Shown in pieces: positions 9,018-17,076 of a DNA stretch of 64,000 bases. The translations under genes and the position numbers were made by a program. The stretch is taken from the NCBI GenBank assembly GCA_009783235.1, contig WRHN01000002.1:62001-126000 (forward strand), in the 5' to 3' direction. The stretch is from Candidatus Saccharimonadota bacterium (GTDB taxonomy: Bacteria > Patescibacteriota > Saccharimonadia > Saccharimonadales > Saccharimonadaceae). The notes beneath the pieces were generated by a model, which was not told the origin of the DNA, ran no database searches, and saw only the letters and a list, made by a program, of their open reading frames with translations. Positions within the stretch are counted from its first letter, which is position 1. Each line of letters begins with the position of its first letter.

Positions 9018-10109
9018 TTATCTTGAAGATTTGCGTTTTTTGGTGGCCGCGTTTTTATGCAGGCTAACAATATAAGTATAGTCCGTTTCGCTGTCCTCGA
9101 TCATAAATACGCTGCAATGCCCTTCACTGACTTCTTTATAAATAATCGGTTTTTCTATGGTGTCGTGAACGTTCAGCAACTCTCCAAAATCACCGACTTC
9201 TACGGCGTTTTCTGATGACGCCCTGGGCAGATGATCGACCTCTACGATAATTTGTCCGTACTCTCTCAAAATATGCGAAACTTCTTTGTCGTAATCGGAA
9301 CGACGCGACTCACGAAAGACAAAGATGACGATAGATATTATCATAATCGACAAAAAAGCTGTCGCCGAAATATCTGCCGCGATTATCCAGGGCAGGCTCT
9401 TATTGAAATCGCGAGTTCTTTCTTCGATGGCATCGTTAGTATTGATTTCGTCTGATTCAAGCGAAACGTTGATGGTGCGTTCTGATAGCGGAATGTTTAG
9501 CGTGATTGCTTCACTGTTTTGGATTTGCTCATGAAAACCGTCGGCGCGCATCGAAAAATGCACGTTCAGCGTTACCGCAACGTTAGCCTTCAGCGTCAAA
9601 CCATAATCCGAACGGAACTGAGTAATCAGCCTGTTGTATTTGCCGTAGTCAATGTCAACGGCTTCGTCAATCGCAAATTCGCTGCCTGTTTTATGCACCG
9701 CCTGGCTAGTCATCAGCGTGTCTTCCGACTCATAAAGCACTTTGTCTGTGCTGTCGCCGTCTGTTGCCGTAACCCTGACTACAATGTCATAATTATATTG
9801 ATAATCAACTTTTTCATCCGCCCGAAAGCTATAGCGGAAATCAGTTTTAACATCTTTAATAAGCGATGCGATGTATTGTTTGCCAGCAGGCTGACATTCA
9901 TCTGTGAAATAGGTGTTCTCTTTTAGGCAAACTTTGTAATTAGCCACTCCTGACTGTTGATAATTGAAAGATTTCTTTTCGACGTCTAAGACCAAGGTCG
10001 CAAATGAATAGGCAAAAATGGCCGCAAAAACCGCCATAGCAATCATACGCGGAATAAAATGACTGTCTTTATTGCTTTCTTTGATGTGATTTTCTAATAT
10101 TTTCTTCAT
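9018..10109 (-). CDS. DUF5305-like membrane protein of the SipW-like locus
   Basis: A 363-residue protein with one membrane segment near the N-terminus (about 22-42), a roughly 200-residue external domain, a second membrane segment (about 245-270), and a cytoplasmic tail. The start of the external domain (NYKVCLKENTYF, then YIASLIKDV and FRYSFRADE) resembles DUF5305, a family of unknown function that I recall next to archaeal/SipW-type signal peptidases and TasA-like proteins. It is the last gene of the three-gene minus-strand unit TasA-like, signal peptidase, DUF5305, with 4 nt after the peptidase stop. A role in assembly or anchoring of the exported protein is inferred from context only. 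Confidence 0.7.
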   Translation of the reverse strand: MKKILENHIKESNKDSHFIPRMIAMAVFAAIFAYSFATLVLDVEKKSFNYQQSGVANYKVCLKENTYFTDECQPAGKQYIASLIKDVKTDFRYSFRADEKVDYQYNYDIVVRVTATDGDSTDKVLYESEDTLMTSQAVHKTGSEFAIDEAVDIDYGKYNRLITQFRSDYGLTLKANVAVTLNVHFSMRADGFHEQIQNSEAITLNIPLSERTINVSLESDEINTNDAIEERTRDFNKSLPWIIAADISATAFLSIMIISIVIFVFRESRRSDYDKEVSHILREYGQIIVEVDHLPRASSENAVEVGDFGELLNVHDTIEKPIIYKEVSEGHCSVFMIEDSETDYTYIVSLHKNAATKKRKSSR

Positions 10110-10113
10110 AATT

Positions 10114-11265
10114 CTATAAAGCCTGTGTTATCCAAACGGTTGGCCAACCGATAAACGGTACGTACCAGCGTACTACTCCCACTATATCATCTTCACTAAC
10201 TGTCCATGCATCTTCTTTGGCATTGGCGTCTCCTTGTGTCTGTATCTGACAGCCGTTGCGAAGGTTTTTAACATCAGTAACGCGGTGCACAATTATTTGC
10301 CCGTCGTGACGAAATGCCAGAATTGAGCCTGGCTCAATTTGCGATGCATCACCATAATTTTGGTCAATAATTGCCGCGTCGCCCATGTTTAAATTTGGCG
10401 ACATTGAGCTAGAACCAACGGCCATCGCCCAATAGCGAAATATTCCAGAGACTAAAATGACCACTGTGCCAAGGACAATTAATATCGGCGCGGCGGCAAT
10501 CCATTCGCCAGCACGACTGTATCGGGCTGGTAAGGCTCGCCTGGTCTCAAACAGCTCGTTGAACCGCATGAATAACAGCATCGGTAGCACAATGGCAAGA
10601 ACTGAGTAAATGAAGGCACCGAGATCTGGTATGATTGGTATCAACATCGGATATAGCGACATGATTAGCGCGTAAACGATTGCTGGTCGAAAGTCAGATT
10701 TCCAAGATACAAAAGTCAACATTAGATTGACGGCCAGACTGCCTAGCACCAATCGACCCACGAATTCGAACACCGCTAGCGGCAAACCCAAACTATAACT
10801 AGACAAACCGACAGCAATAGACATGATGCTAAATGACACCACCAAAATGGTGAACAGCCGCAAACTACTACCTATGCGCTTGACCAAACTGTAACGCAGC
10901 AGTTCCTGCATCACCACAATGCCAATAACTGGCAAAGTGTTTTTCAGGATAGCTAGCGGTTCCAGGCTGTAAGCGTTGCGCAAAAACCCAGTAACCAAAC
11001 CCAGAACGTAAATCAACAGCAAAAAAAATAGCGTATAAATTAAGACTATTTGAGTGGCAGATCGACCAGAACTTGATTTTTTTGGCCGAAAACCTACCAA
11101 CAGCCAGGACACGCCAAGGCTGATGACCAAGAATCCAAGATACCAAAGGCTAGTTTGATGAAATAATGAAAATTTTAAGGTACAAGCCAGGACGGCAAGT
11201 AGCATCACCAGGCTTAGTAATGCTACTTTAATCAAATTACTTCTAGAAGCAACCCCGCCCTTCAT
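10114..11265 (-). CDS. SipW/archaeal-type signal peptidase I with N-terminal multi-pass membrane domain
   Basis: A 383-residue protein. The C-terminal third is an S26 signal peptidase: SSSMSP places the nucleophile at S287, IVHRV places His at 327 where E. coli-type enzymes have Lys, and the later GDAN box has D346. A Ser-His pair is the archaeal/ER and SipW type. Ahead of it are about eight hydrophobic segments (residues about 12-275), far more than the one or two usual in SipW. One segment contains MQELLRYSL, which could belong to another membrane domain. It lies between the TasA-like precursor and the DUF5305 gene, which points to processing of that precursor and of the RCC1 protein. The role of the membrane domain is unknown. 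Confidence 0.82.
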   Translation of the reverse strand: MKGGVASRSNLIKVALLSLVMLLAVLACTLKFSLFHQTSLWYLGFLVISLGVSWLLVGFRPKKSSSGRSATQIVLIYTLFFLLLIYVLGLVTGFLRNAYSLEPLAILKNTLPVIGIVVMQELLRYSLVKRIGSSLRLFTILVVSFSIMSIAVGLSSYSLGLPLAVFEFVGRLVLGSLAVNLMLTFVSWKSDFRPAIVYALIMSLYPMLIPIIPDLGAFIYSVLAIVLPMLLFMRFNELFETRRALPARYSRAGEWIAAAPILIVLGTVVILVSGIFRYWAMAVGSSSMSPNLNMGDAAIIDQNYGDASQIEPGSILAFRHDGQIIVHRVTDVKNLRNGCQIQTQGDANAKEDAWTVSEDDIVGVVRWYVPFIGWPTVWITQAL

Positions 11266-11277
11266 TGCTATTAATTT

Positions 11278-11829
11278 TTAATTTTTCTGAACGTAAGGCA
11301 CTTGATAGGTAAAGGTGATGCCGTTAACCGCGGTGCCAAGTGGCTGGCCGCCGTAAGTCATAACCAATTTATAACCCTGGCTAGCGCTAGCATTCAGCGG
11401 GTCGTCAGCGGCAGGAGTTACACCAGAGCCGTAAGTTAGTGTCGCGGTGATATCGTTAGTAGTCAAATTAGTCAAGCTTGAAACCAATGTGCCGAGCTTA
11501 GCATCGATTGTACCACCGTTAACCGCGTCAAACGTACAAGTAACCGTGTCGCCATTTGACTTAAAGGTTGGCGTAATAGCTAAAGTATCGTCAGCCGTAG
11601 TTGTAGTGCTGATTGCTGGACTTACGAAAGTCGCTTCGCCAGTGGCCGAGCAGTTCGCATTAGCCCATCGCACGTCCCAGCTAGCAGAACTAATGTTTGC
11701 AGTACCATTAATTTGTAACATTGTCGACATTGCCGCAAAGGCAACGCCCAAGCCCAGAACACCAACAGCAAGCGCTGCAACTGCTATAGCGCGTGTTTTC
11801 CTGTGGTGATGATTTATATTTGCAGGCAT
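11278..11829 (-). CDS. TasA/camelysin-like secreted protein (SipW substrate candidate)
   Basis: A 183-residue protein. A positively charged start (HHHRKTR) is followed by a hydrophobic segment ending GVLGLGVAFAAMS, then a beta-rich extracellular domain of about 140 residues with Thr/Ser-rich strands. Small size, this signal type and a SipW-like peptidase gene immediately downstream match TasA/CalY-type fibre or matrix proteins. The overall similarity to TasA is by architecture, not by obvious residue identity. The RBS AAAGGAGG lies about 9 nt before the ATG, one of the strongest in the window, consistent with an abundant product. An extended -10 (TGGTATAGT) is at 11876-11884. Confidence 0.68.
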   Translation of the reverse strand: MPANINHHHRKTRAIAVAALAVGVLGLGVAFAAMSTMLQINGTANISSASWDVRWANANCSATGEATFVSPAISTTTTADDTLAITPTFKSNGDTVTCTFDAVNGGTIDAKLGTLVSSLTNLTTNDITATLTYGSGVTPAADDPLNASASQGYKLVMTYGGQPLGTAVNGITFTYQVPYVQKN

Positions 11830-11875
11830 AAATATTTCCCTCCTTTTGTGGATTTATTTTATTATTTACACTACC

Positions 11876-11884
11876 ACTATACCA
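11876..11884 (-). promoter_or_regulatory. Promoter of the TasA-like/signal peptidase/DUF5305 operon
   Basis: TGGTATAGT on the minus strand, about 46 nt before the TasA-like ATG. It is divergent from the proS promoter at 11942. Confidence 0.5.
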
Positions 11885-11941
11885 CCTTTTTGGCGGTAAT
11901 GCTAGTGTCTTATGTCTTTAGTCGATATTTGTTGAATTTTA

Positions 11942-11950
11942 TGATAAAAT
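11942..11950 (+). promoter_or_regulatory. Extended -10 promoter of proS
   Basis: TGATAAAAT ends 6 nt before the ATG at 11957, so transcription would begin at or next to the start codon (leaderless). Confidence 0.6.
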
Positions 11951-11956
11951 CAACCC

Positions 11957-13384
11957 ATGGCACAAAACGAAAAGGTTCTCTTGCCCAAAAAAACTGGCGA
12001 TTTGTCTGACTGGTATACGGCGGTCAATCGCTTAGCGGACTTGTTTGATTACGGCCCCGCTAAGGGTTCGATGATTTTCAAACCTTATGGCTACGCTATC
12101 TGGGAAAATATTCAAAAAGCCTTGGACGCTGAATTTAAAATTCGCGGCATTGAGAACGCCTATTTTCCTTTGCTAATACCCATGTCGTATCTAGAGCGCG
12201 AGAAAGACCACGTGGCGGGTTTTGCGCCGGAGCTGGCTGTAGTAACGGTCGGCGGCGGCGAGAAACTAGAGGAGCCCCTGGTGGTACGTCCGACGTCTGA
12301 GACCATCATGTACGAATATTATGCTAAGTGGATACAAAGTTGGCGCGATTTGCCAGTATTGATAAATCAGTGGAACAATGTGGTGCGCTGGGAAAAACGT
12401 ACCCTGCCATTTTTACGCACGTCTGAATTTTTGTGGCAAGAAGGCCACACCGCTCACGCCACCGCTGAAGAAGCGCGCGAAACCCAAACTTGGGCCATGG
12501 ATGCTTACGTAAAAATTTATCGAGAGTTTCTGGCATTGGACGGCTACACTGGCACCAAATCACAGTCCGAGCGCTTCGCGGGCGCTGAAGACACGCTGAC
12601 ATATGAAACCATGATGCCTAGCGGCAAATCGCTGCAGTCTTGCACTTCGCATTATTTCGGCCAAAAAATGGCTCGGGCTTTTAACATCAGTTTTCAAAAT
12701 CAAGACGGTAAACAAGATTTTGCCTATCAAACTTCTTGGGGGCTTTCCACTCGCTCAATCGGCGGGCTGATACTAATGCACGGCGACGATCACGGACTGC
12801 GTCTACCGCCAAAAATTGCACCTGTGCAAGTAGTAGTGGTGCCAGTCAAAACAGACGACGACATTTTGACAGAAGCTGAAAAAATCGCTACTGAATTGCA
12901 TGAAGTTGGCGTACGGGCTCAGGTTGACGCGCGCGACGGCGAGAGTTTTGGTTTTAAACTGAACAAATGGGAAGTCAAGGGCGCGCCTGTTATCATCAAA
13001 CTCGGCGCTAAAGAAATTAGCGACGGCAAAATTAGCTATCGTCGGCGCGACAGCTTAACAGACGGCGACTTTGCGCGAAAAAAATTACCTGCTAAGATTC
13101 TGCAGCTACTCGATGATATCCAAACAGACATGTTGAGCGAGTCGACCGCCCTGCGCGACAACGAGACCAGAACCGCCAAAGATTACGCCGAATTTAAAAA
13201 AATACTCAAAGAGCACAAAGGCTTCATTAAAGTACATTGGAACGAAAACCCTGAAACTGAGGCTAAAATTAAGGCTGAGACAAAAGCCAAAACTAGTTGT
13301 CGCTTAGACGAAGCCTCCGACGGCATCGATTTCTACACTGGCGAACCCGCAAAAGAAGTTTGGTTGTTTGCCCAAAGTTATTAG
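11957..13384 (+). CDS. proS: Prolyl-tRNA synthetase (archaeal/eukaryotic-like type)
   Basis: A 475-residue class II aminoacyl-tRNA synthetase that charges tRNA-Pro. Recognisable features are the N-terminal DWYTAVNRLADLFDYGPAKG block, motif 2 with RTSEFLWQEGHTAH, and motif 3 within the GDDHGLRLPPKIAP region. It then has a His/Gly/Thr-type anticodon-binding domain (PVQVVVVPVK...) and a C-terminal extension. It has no editing insertion between motifs 2 and 3, so it is the short archaeal-like ProRS, not the E. coli type. Length is normal for that form. It probably has a leaderless mRNA. Essential for translation. Confidence 0.95.
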   Translation: MAQNEKVLLPKKTGDLSDWYTAVNRLADLFDYGPAKGSMIFKPYGYAIWENIQKALDAEFKIRGIENAYFPLLIPMSYLEREKDHVAGFAPELAVVTVGGGEKLEEPLVVRPTSETIMYEYYAKWIQSWRDLPVLINQWNNVVRWEKRTLPFLRTSEFLWQEGHTAHATAEEARETQTWAMDAYVKIYREFLALDGYTGTKSQSERFAGAEDTLTYETMMPSGKSLQSCTSHYFGQKMARAFNISFQNQDGKQDFAYQTSWGLSTRSIGGLILMHGDDHGLRLPPKIAPVQVVVVPVKTDDDILTEAEKIATELHEVGVRAQVDARDGESFGFKLNKWEVKGAPVIIKLGAKEISDGKISYRRRDSLTDGDFARKKLPAKILQLLDDIQTDMLSESTALRDNETRTAKDYAEFKKILKEHKGFIKVHWNENPETEAKIKAETKAKTSCRLDEASDGIDFYTGEPAKEVWLFAQSY

Positions 13385-13401
13385 TTATTAGTTATTAGTT
13401 A
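13377..13401. repeat. Tandem heptamer repeat at the end of proS
   Basis: GTTATTA is repeated three times (13377-13397) and followed by GTTA. The first copy includes the proS stop codon. Such short arrays can expand or shrink by slippage; here it only affects the intergenic side. Confidence 0.85.
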
Positions 13402-13405
13402 AATT

Positions 13406-14041
13406 CTATTTTTTCTTGGTCGATTTAACCGCGTCAGCCAAAACATCGACCTCGGTCTTGCGAGCCGCCTTTTCTACCGCGGCCTTTTTCTTGCCAAATT
13501 CGAAAATATCCTCGATACGCAGCTGCCAAACGACATAGACCGAAACTGCCAGCCACGCAAGGTTTGCCAACAAAACTAGCCAATTAGCCGAAAACGGCGC
13601 GGAGGTGGTAAACTGTACCGCTGGGCCGACATATTGCACACCGCCAATGCCGCCAAAAGTCCAAATAGCGACGCCAGTCCAAATCCACGCTGGAAACAAC
13701 GCTAAAACACCGCTAATAAACTTCACCATTTTCGACTTAAATTTGATTTGCGCCAAAAACGGTATCGAAAATATCGCCGCAAAAACAGCAAATAAAACTA
13801 GCATTGTCGCGAAGGCCGTATTCGAGATAGTGTCGCCAGCCGCATTGATAAAGCCCAGCTGTTTAGCGAGCTCAGGTATGAGCAAGTCAATTCTGACCAA
13901 CCACGCCAGCACAAACAGCACGTTGATAACTATCAGCACCAAACCAAACGTTTTGGCCTGTTTTTCATTAATGTTAAATTTAGACCAAAAATTGCCGCTG
14001 ACAATTTTTGACTTTTGAGATTTTTGAGATTCTTTTACCAT
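13406..14041 (-). CDS. Four-pass membrane protein of unknown function
   Basis: A 211-residue protein that I do not recognise. A polar N-terminus (about 30 residues, KESQKSQKSK) precedes four hydrophobic segments at about 31-50, 74-95, 104-125 and 152-173. The C-terminal tail is Lys/Glu/Ala-rich (EFGKKKAAVEKAARK). The gene stands alone on the minus strand, convergent with proS. A TATAAT-like element at 14174-14179 could be its promoter, giving a long leader of about 130 nt. Confidence 0.75.
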   Translation of the reverse strand: MVKESQKSQKSKIVSGNFWSKFNINEKQAKTFGLVLIVINVLFVLAWLVRIDLLIPELAKQLGFINAAGDTISNTAFATMLVLFAVFAAIFSIPFLAQIKFKSKMVKFISGVLALFPAWIWTGVAIWTFGGIGGVQYVGPAVQFTTSAPFSANWLVLLANLAWLAVSVYVVWQLRIEDIFEFGKKKAAVEKAARKTEVDVLADAVKSTKKK

Positions 14042-14150
14042 AATGCCACCATTTTATCATAAACGTAATAAAACACAAAACGCTAGATGAGCCAAAGGTA
14101 GTTTTCCACAACTTGAGTTGACTTCTGCGGATTTTGCTGGTTAATTGCTA

Positions 14151-14286
14151 TTGCTTTTTCAGTTTTCTGTGCTATTATACGGTTAAGCAAAGCTCAAAAA
14201 CAAAAAATCAAAATTTGTTGGCGAATTTTGCGAAAACCACAACATACCCCTAACCCCTCGCTCTCGAGGGGTTTAACGGTTTTTTG
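14151..14286 (+). ncRNA. Candidate small RNA with promoter and terminator
   Basis: In the 253-nt gap between two minus-strand genes, the plus strand has TTGCTT (14151), 16 bp, TATTAT (14173). About 100 nt further it has a hairpin AACCCCTCG-CTCT-CGAGGGGTT (14252-14273) followed by a T-rich run (TTTTTT near 14279-14285). This arrangement could encode an RNA of about 100 nt starting near 14186. The same -10 region read on the minus strand gives TATAAT and could instead serve the membrane protein gene, so this is tentative. I do not recognise it as 6S, SRP, RNase P or tmRNA. Confidence 0.3.
14252..14286 (+). terminator. Terminator hairpin with T-tract on the plus strand
   Basis: A nine-base-pair stem (AACCCCTCG/CGAGGGGTT, CTCT loop) followed by TTAACGG and six T. 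No plus-strand protein gene lies upstream, which is why a small RNA is suspected. On the minus strand the hairpin lies beyond the CapA-like stop but has no T-tract. Confidence 0.5.
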
Positions 14287-14294
14287 CACAGTGA

Positions 14295-15488
14295 TTACTC
14301 GTAGACAACTTTAAATTCGTCACCCAAAATCTCTCGCGACTGGCCAATGAAATATTCTCGCGATGTACCCTGGGCGCGTAAATTGTGACTTCCCGCCATT
14401 TCGGCCGTGTAATCTTTCAAAAAAGTGCATCGATAATCTTTAAACCCAGCGGCCTGCCAGGTAACAGTTGGCCAAATCTCCACATCGCTCACCTCTGCGG
14501 TTTTATCATTATCGTTATATTTAATGTTCCATTTGACATATAAACCCAACATATTAAACGGCTCGTCCTGAGCTGACAAAAAATTACCCATACTATAAAT
14601 CACCAGGGTCTTGTGTTGACCATCGCTAGAAGTAATCCAACGCACAGGTTGAATGACATGCGGGTGTTCGGCCACAATAACTTCCGCGCCCAAATCTGCC
14701 AACAACTGCGCCAGGCGTTCTTGCTCAGCATTCGGCTCGGTGGCGTACTCGTCGCCCCAGTGCATAGACACCACCTGCACGTCTGTCTCGGCGTTCAATT
14801 TCTCCATGCGCTGATGAATTAAATCATCGTCAATTAAATTGACCAGATACGGCTGATCGTCCGGCAACTGAAATCCGTTCAAGCCGTACGTAAAACTCTC
14901 TAGTCCGATTTTTACACCGTTGCGCTCTAAATATTTTACTCGTTCAAACTCCTCGGCAGACCTGGCCGAGCCACTCTGCACGATATTGGGAAACCTGTCT
15001 ATCACATCTAAACTGGCCACTACGCCAGCGGCGCCACGATCAAAACTGTGGTTTGACGCCGTGTTTATCCAATCAAATCCCGTGTCAGCCAACGCGTCGG
15101 CTATTTCCGTCGGGCCGTTGAAAGTAGGATAGCTCGAAAGCCCCAACGCCGCGCCAGCAAAAGGCGTCTCTTGATTTATATACGCTACATCAACTGCCGA
15201 TATTTCGCTTTTGACGTTCTCGTAAAACGGACGAAAATCGTAACCAGCAGCAGTAGCAGCCGCCAAATAAACCGCGCCGTGAATTAAATTATCACCCACC
15301 GCGCCAAAGCTTACGGTCTTAATTGGATTTGATTTTTCAACATCAGATACCCCGGGTGAAGTCGGCTGAGGCGCCGCGGTATGCTCCCGAAAGAACAGCC
15401 AATAAGTCGCCGCACTGGTCGCCGCAACCAGAACAAGTACCACGACTAAAACCATTTTTACTCCCGTGCGTTTTTTATGAATCCGCAT
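14295..15488 (-). CDS. CapA-like metallophosphatase-fold protein, membrane anchored
   Basis: Residues are numbered from the ATG at 15488, which has the RBS GAAAGGAG 10 nt upstream; a longer frame reaches 15536 but lies inside trmD. The protein has 397 residues. A single membrane segment (about 12-33) leads to an external PGA_cap/CapA domain: GAVGDNLIH, NQETPF, NTASNHSFDRG, VSMHWGDEY, AEHPHVIQP and YSMGNFL. These are the metal-binding signatures of this metallophosphatase-like family. CapA is needed for poly-gamma-glutamate capsule formation in Bacillus, but many relatives have no such polymer, and no capB/capC is seen here. The true substrate is unknown. It overlaps trmD by 14 nt. Confidence 0.83.
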   Translation of the reverse strand: MRIHKKRTGVKMVLVVVLVLVAATSAATYWLFFREHTAAPQPTSPGVSDVEKSNPIKTVSFGAVGDNLIHGAVYLAAATAAGYDFRPFYENVKSEISAVDVAYINQETPFAGAALGLSSYPTFNGPTEIADALADTGFDWINTASNHSFDRGAAGVVASLDVIDRFPNIVQSGSARSAEEFERVKYLERNGVKIGLESFTYGLNGFQLPDDQPYLVNLIDDDLIHQRMEKLNAETDVQVVSMHWGDEYATEPNAEQERLAQLLADLGAEVIVAEHPHVIQPVRWITSSDGQHKTLVIYSMGNFLSAQDEPFNMLGLYVKWNIKYNDNDKTAEVSDVEIWPTVTWQAAGFKDYRCTFLKDYTAEMAGSHNLRAQGTSREYFIGQSREILGDEFKVVYE

Positions 15489-16131
15489 TTTTACTATTCT
15501 CCTTTCGCCATTTAGCAATTTCACCGTGATGCCCACTCAATAACACATCCGGAACGCGCATGCCTTCAAACTCTTCTGGGCGCGTGTATTGAGGAAATTC
15601 CAAATTGCCGCCGTCTGAATAGCTCTCAATTTCCGCCGAATGCTCGCCGCCCAAAACGCCAGGTAGCAGTCTAACAATCGAATCGATAATCATCATAGCT
15701 GGCAATTCGCCACCAGTGAGCACAAACTCGCCAACACTAATTTTGGCGTCGATAAACTGTTCAATCCTCGCGTCAACACCTTCGTAGCGACCGCAGATAA
15801 TTATGTAATCGTCCGAAGAGTCGGCATATTTTTGCGCCAAACTTTGGCTCCAAACCGTCTCGCTCGGCGACATCAATAAAACCTTAGCGTTAGGCAAATT
15901 TAACTTAGCTTTATCTAGCGCCTTTTTAAGCGGCTCAATCATCAAAAGCATGCCGTCGCCACCGCCATAAGGTGTATCATCAACTTGTCGTCGCGGCCCC
16001 AAACCAAAATCACGCAAATCTAACAGCTCAAATTCAACAACACCATCTTTTTGGGCCTTCCACAACATCGAAGAGTCCAGAACCTTGTCAAACATTTCTG
16101 GAAACAGCGTAATCACACAAAACTTCCGCAT
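15475..16131 (-). CDS. trmD: tRNA (guanine37-N1)-methyltransferase
   Basis: A 218-residue SPOUT methyltransferase. VITLFPEMFD opens the protein, and RRQVDDTPYGGGDGMLL and YIIICGRYEGVDARI with SVGEFVLTGGELPA form the trefoil-knot SAM site. The C-terminal region includes LPGVLGG and PQYTRPEEF. It methylates G37 of tRNAs reading CNN codons and prevents frameshifting. It is slightly shorter than E. coli TrmD (255) but has all core motifs. An extended -10 (TGGTAAAAT, 16138-16146) ends 6 nt before the ATG. It partly overlaps the CapA-like gene, and rnhB lies just upstream. Confidence 0.95.
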   Translation of the reverse strand: MRKFCVITLFPEMFDKVLDSSMLWKAQKDGVVEFELLDLRDFGLGPRRQVDDTPYGGGDGMLLMIEPLKKALDKAKLNLPNAKVLLMSPSETVWSQSLAQKYADSSDDYIIICGRYEGVDARIEQFIDAKISVGEFVLTGGELPAMMIIDSIVRLLPGVLGGEHSAEIESYSDGGNLEFPQYTRPEEFEGMRVPDVLLSGHHGEIAKWRKENSKNADS

Positions 16132-16137
16132 GCTGTT

Positions 16138-16146
16138 ATTTTACCA
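16138..16146 (-). promoter_or_regulatory. Extended -10 promoter of trmD
   Basis: TGGTAAAAT on the minus strand, 6 nt from the trmD ATG. It overlaps the 3' end of the RNase HII-YraN gene. Confidence 0.5.
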
Positions 16147-17076
16147 CCGAGCCGTCTCTAACTCAAGATATTGGTCAACCCGACAAGGATTGCCAGTCAT
16201 AGCAACCACAGCCAGGGTGTAATCATATTGATCGTCTTTCGGCTCAGCAAAATTTGCCTTCCGCCAAAGCGCAACACCCTTTTTCATCTGCTCCAATTTC
16301 TTTTTAGTAATAACGTCAAGTCCGCTCCCCGAACCAGCGTTTTTGCGATATTTAACCTCATGGAAATAAACGCTGTCGGCTTTTTTAGATATAATATCTA
16401 TTTCGCATATTTTAGTTTTCCAGTTCTGCTCCAAAACCTCGTGGCCGAGCGTTTCTAAATATTCCACGGCCAGATTTTCAGCTTGGCGACCGATGGTGTT
16501 CTGAATTTTGGCTGGCCGTTCACGCACGTTAAATGGCGCGAAACTCAGACGGTGAATCGGACTGGCGCCGTGTTTTTTAATCGCCGCCATGTGCGCCGCC
16601 GATCCATAACCAACATGACTGTCAAAACCATAAACACCCCAAATTTCACCACATTTTTTCATGTAATTATCGCGCGCAACTTTGGCGATAATCGAAGCGG
16701 CCGAAACAGCTTTGATGCGTCCGTCGGCCTTGACCATCGTGGTAACTTCGGTCCGTTCTGGCAAAAAATTAATTGTGCCGTCAATAATTATCTGGTCGTA
16801 ATCTGCCTCAACCTGTTCAACCGCCAAACGGCTCGCCAGCTTTAAACTCTCAGTAATGCCGATTTTATCTAAAATCTTTGCTGACACCCAGCCTATGCCG
16901 ATACCAGTCGCCGTCCGCTTAATTTCCCGAGCCAGCTGTTCGCGTCTTTTGGCCGTTAGCTTTTTCGAATCATTCAGCCCCTCTGGCACCACCTCGCCCA
17001 GCACCACCGCCGCCACCACAATCGGCCCAGCCAGCGGCCCGCGCCCAACCTCATCAATCCCCAAAGTTCTCTTCAT
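16141..17076 (-). CDS. rnhB: RNase HII fused to a YraN-type nuclease domain
   Basis: A 311-residue two-domain protein. Residues 1 to about 185 are RNase HII: GIDEVGRGPLAGP carries the first catalytic Asp/Glu, and IIDGTINFLP, KADGRIKAVSAASIIAKVARD and DSHVGYGS follow. Residues about 190-311 are a YraN/UPF0102 domain: GRQAENLAVEYL, QNWKTKICEIDII and VYFHEVKYRKN, the latter two matching a PD-(D/E)xK-like nuclease core. RNase HII nicks RNA-DNA hybrids and single ribonucleotides in DNA; YraN is often encoded next to rnhB, but as a separate protein. The fusion suggests the two act together in ribonucleotide or recombination repair. It starts 23 nt inside the upstream thioredoxin-like gene. Confidence 0.9.
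   Translation of the reverse strand: MKRTLGIDEVGRGPLAGPIVVAAVVLGEVVPEGLNDSKKLTAKRREQLAREIKRTATGIGIGWVSAKILDKIGITESLKLASRLAVEQVEADYDQIIIDGTINFLPERTEVTTMVKADGRIKAVSAASIIAKVARDNYMKKCGEIWGVYGFDSHVGYGSAAHMAAIKKHGASPIHRLSFAPFNVRERPAKIQNTIGRQAENLAVEYLETLGHEVLEQNWKTKICEIDIISKKADSVYFHEVKYRKNAGSGSGLDVITKKKLEQMKKGVALWRKANFAEPKDDQYDYTLAVVAMTGNPCRVDQYLELETARW

Noticed and set aside
14042-14294. SRP RNA, tmRNA or RNase P RNA in the gap
   Set aside because: No conserved core elements such as the SRP tetraloop or a tRNA-like domain are visible.
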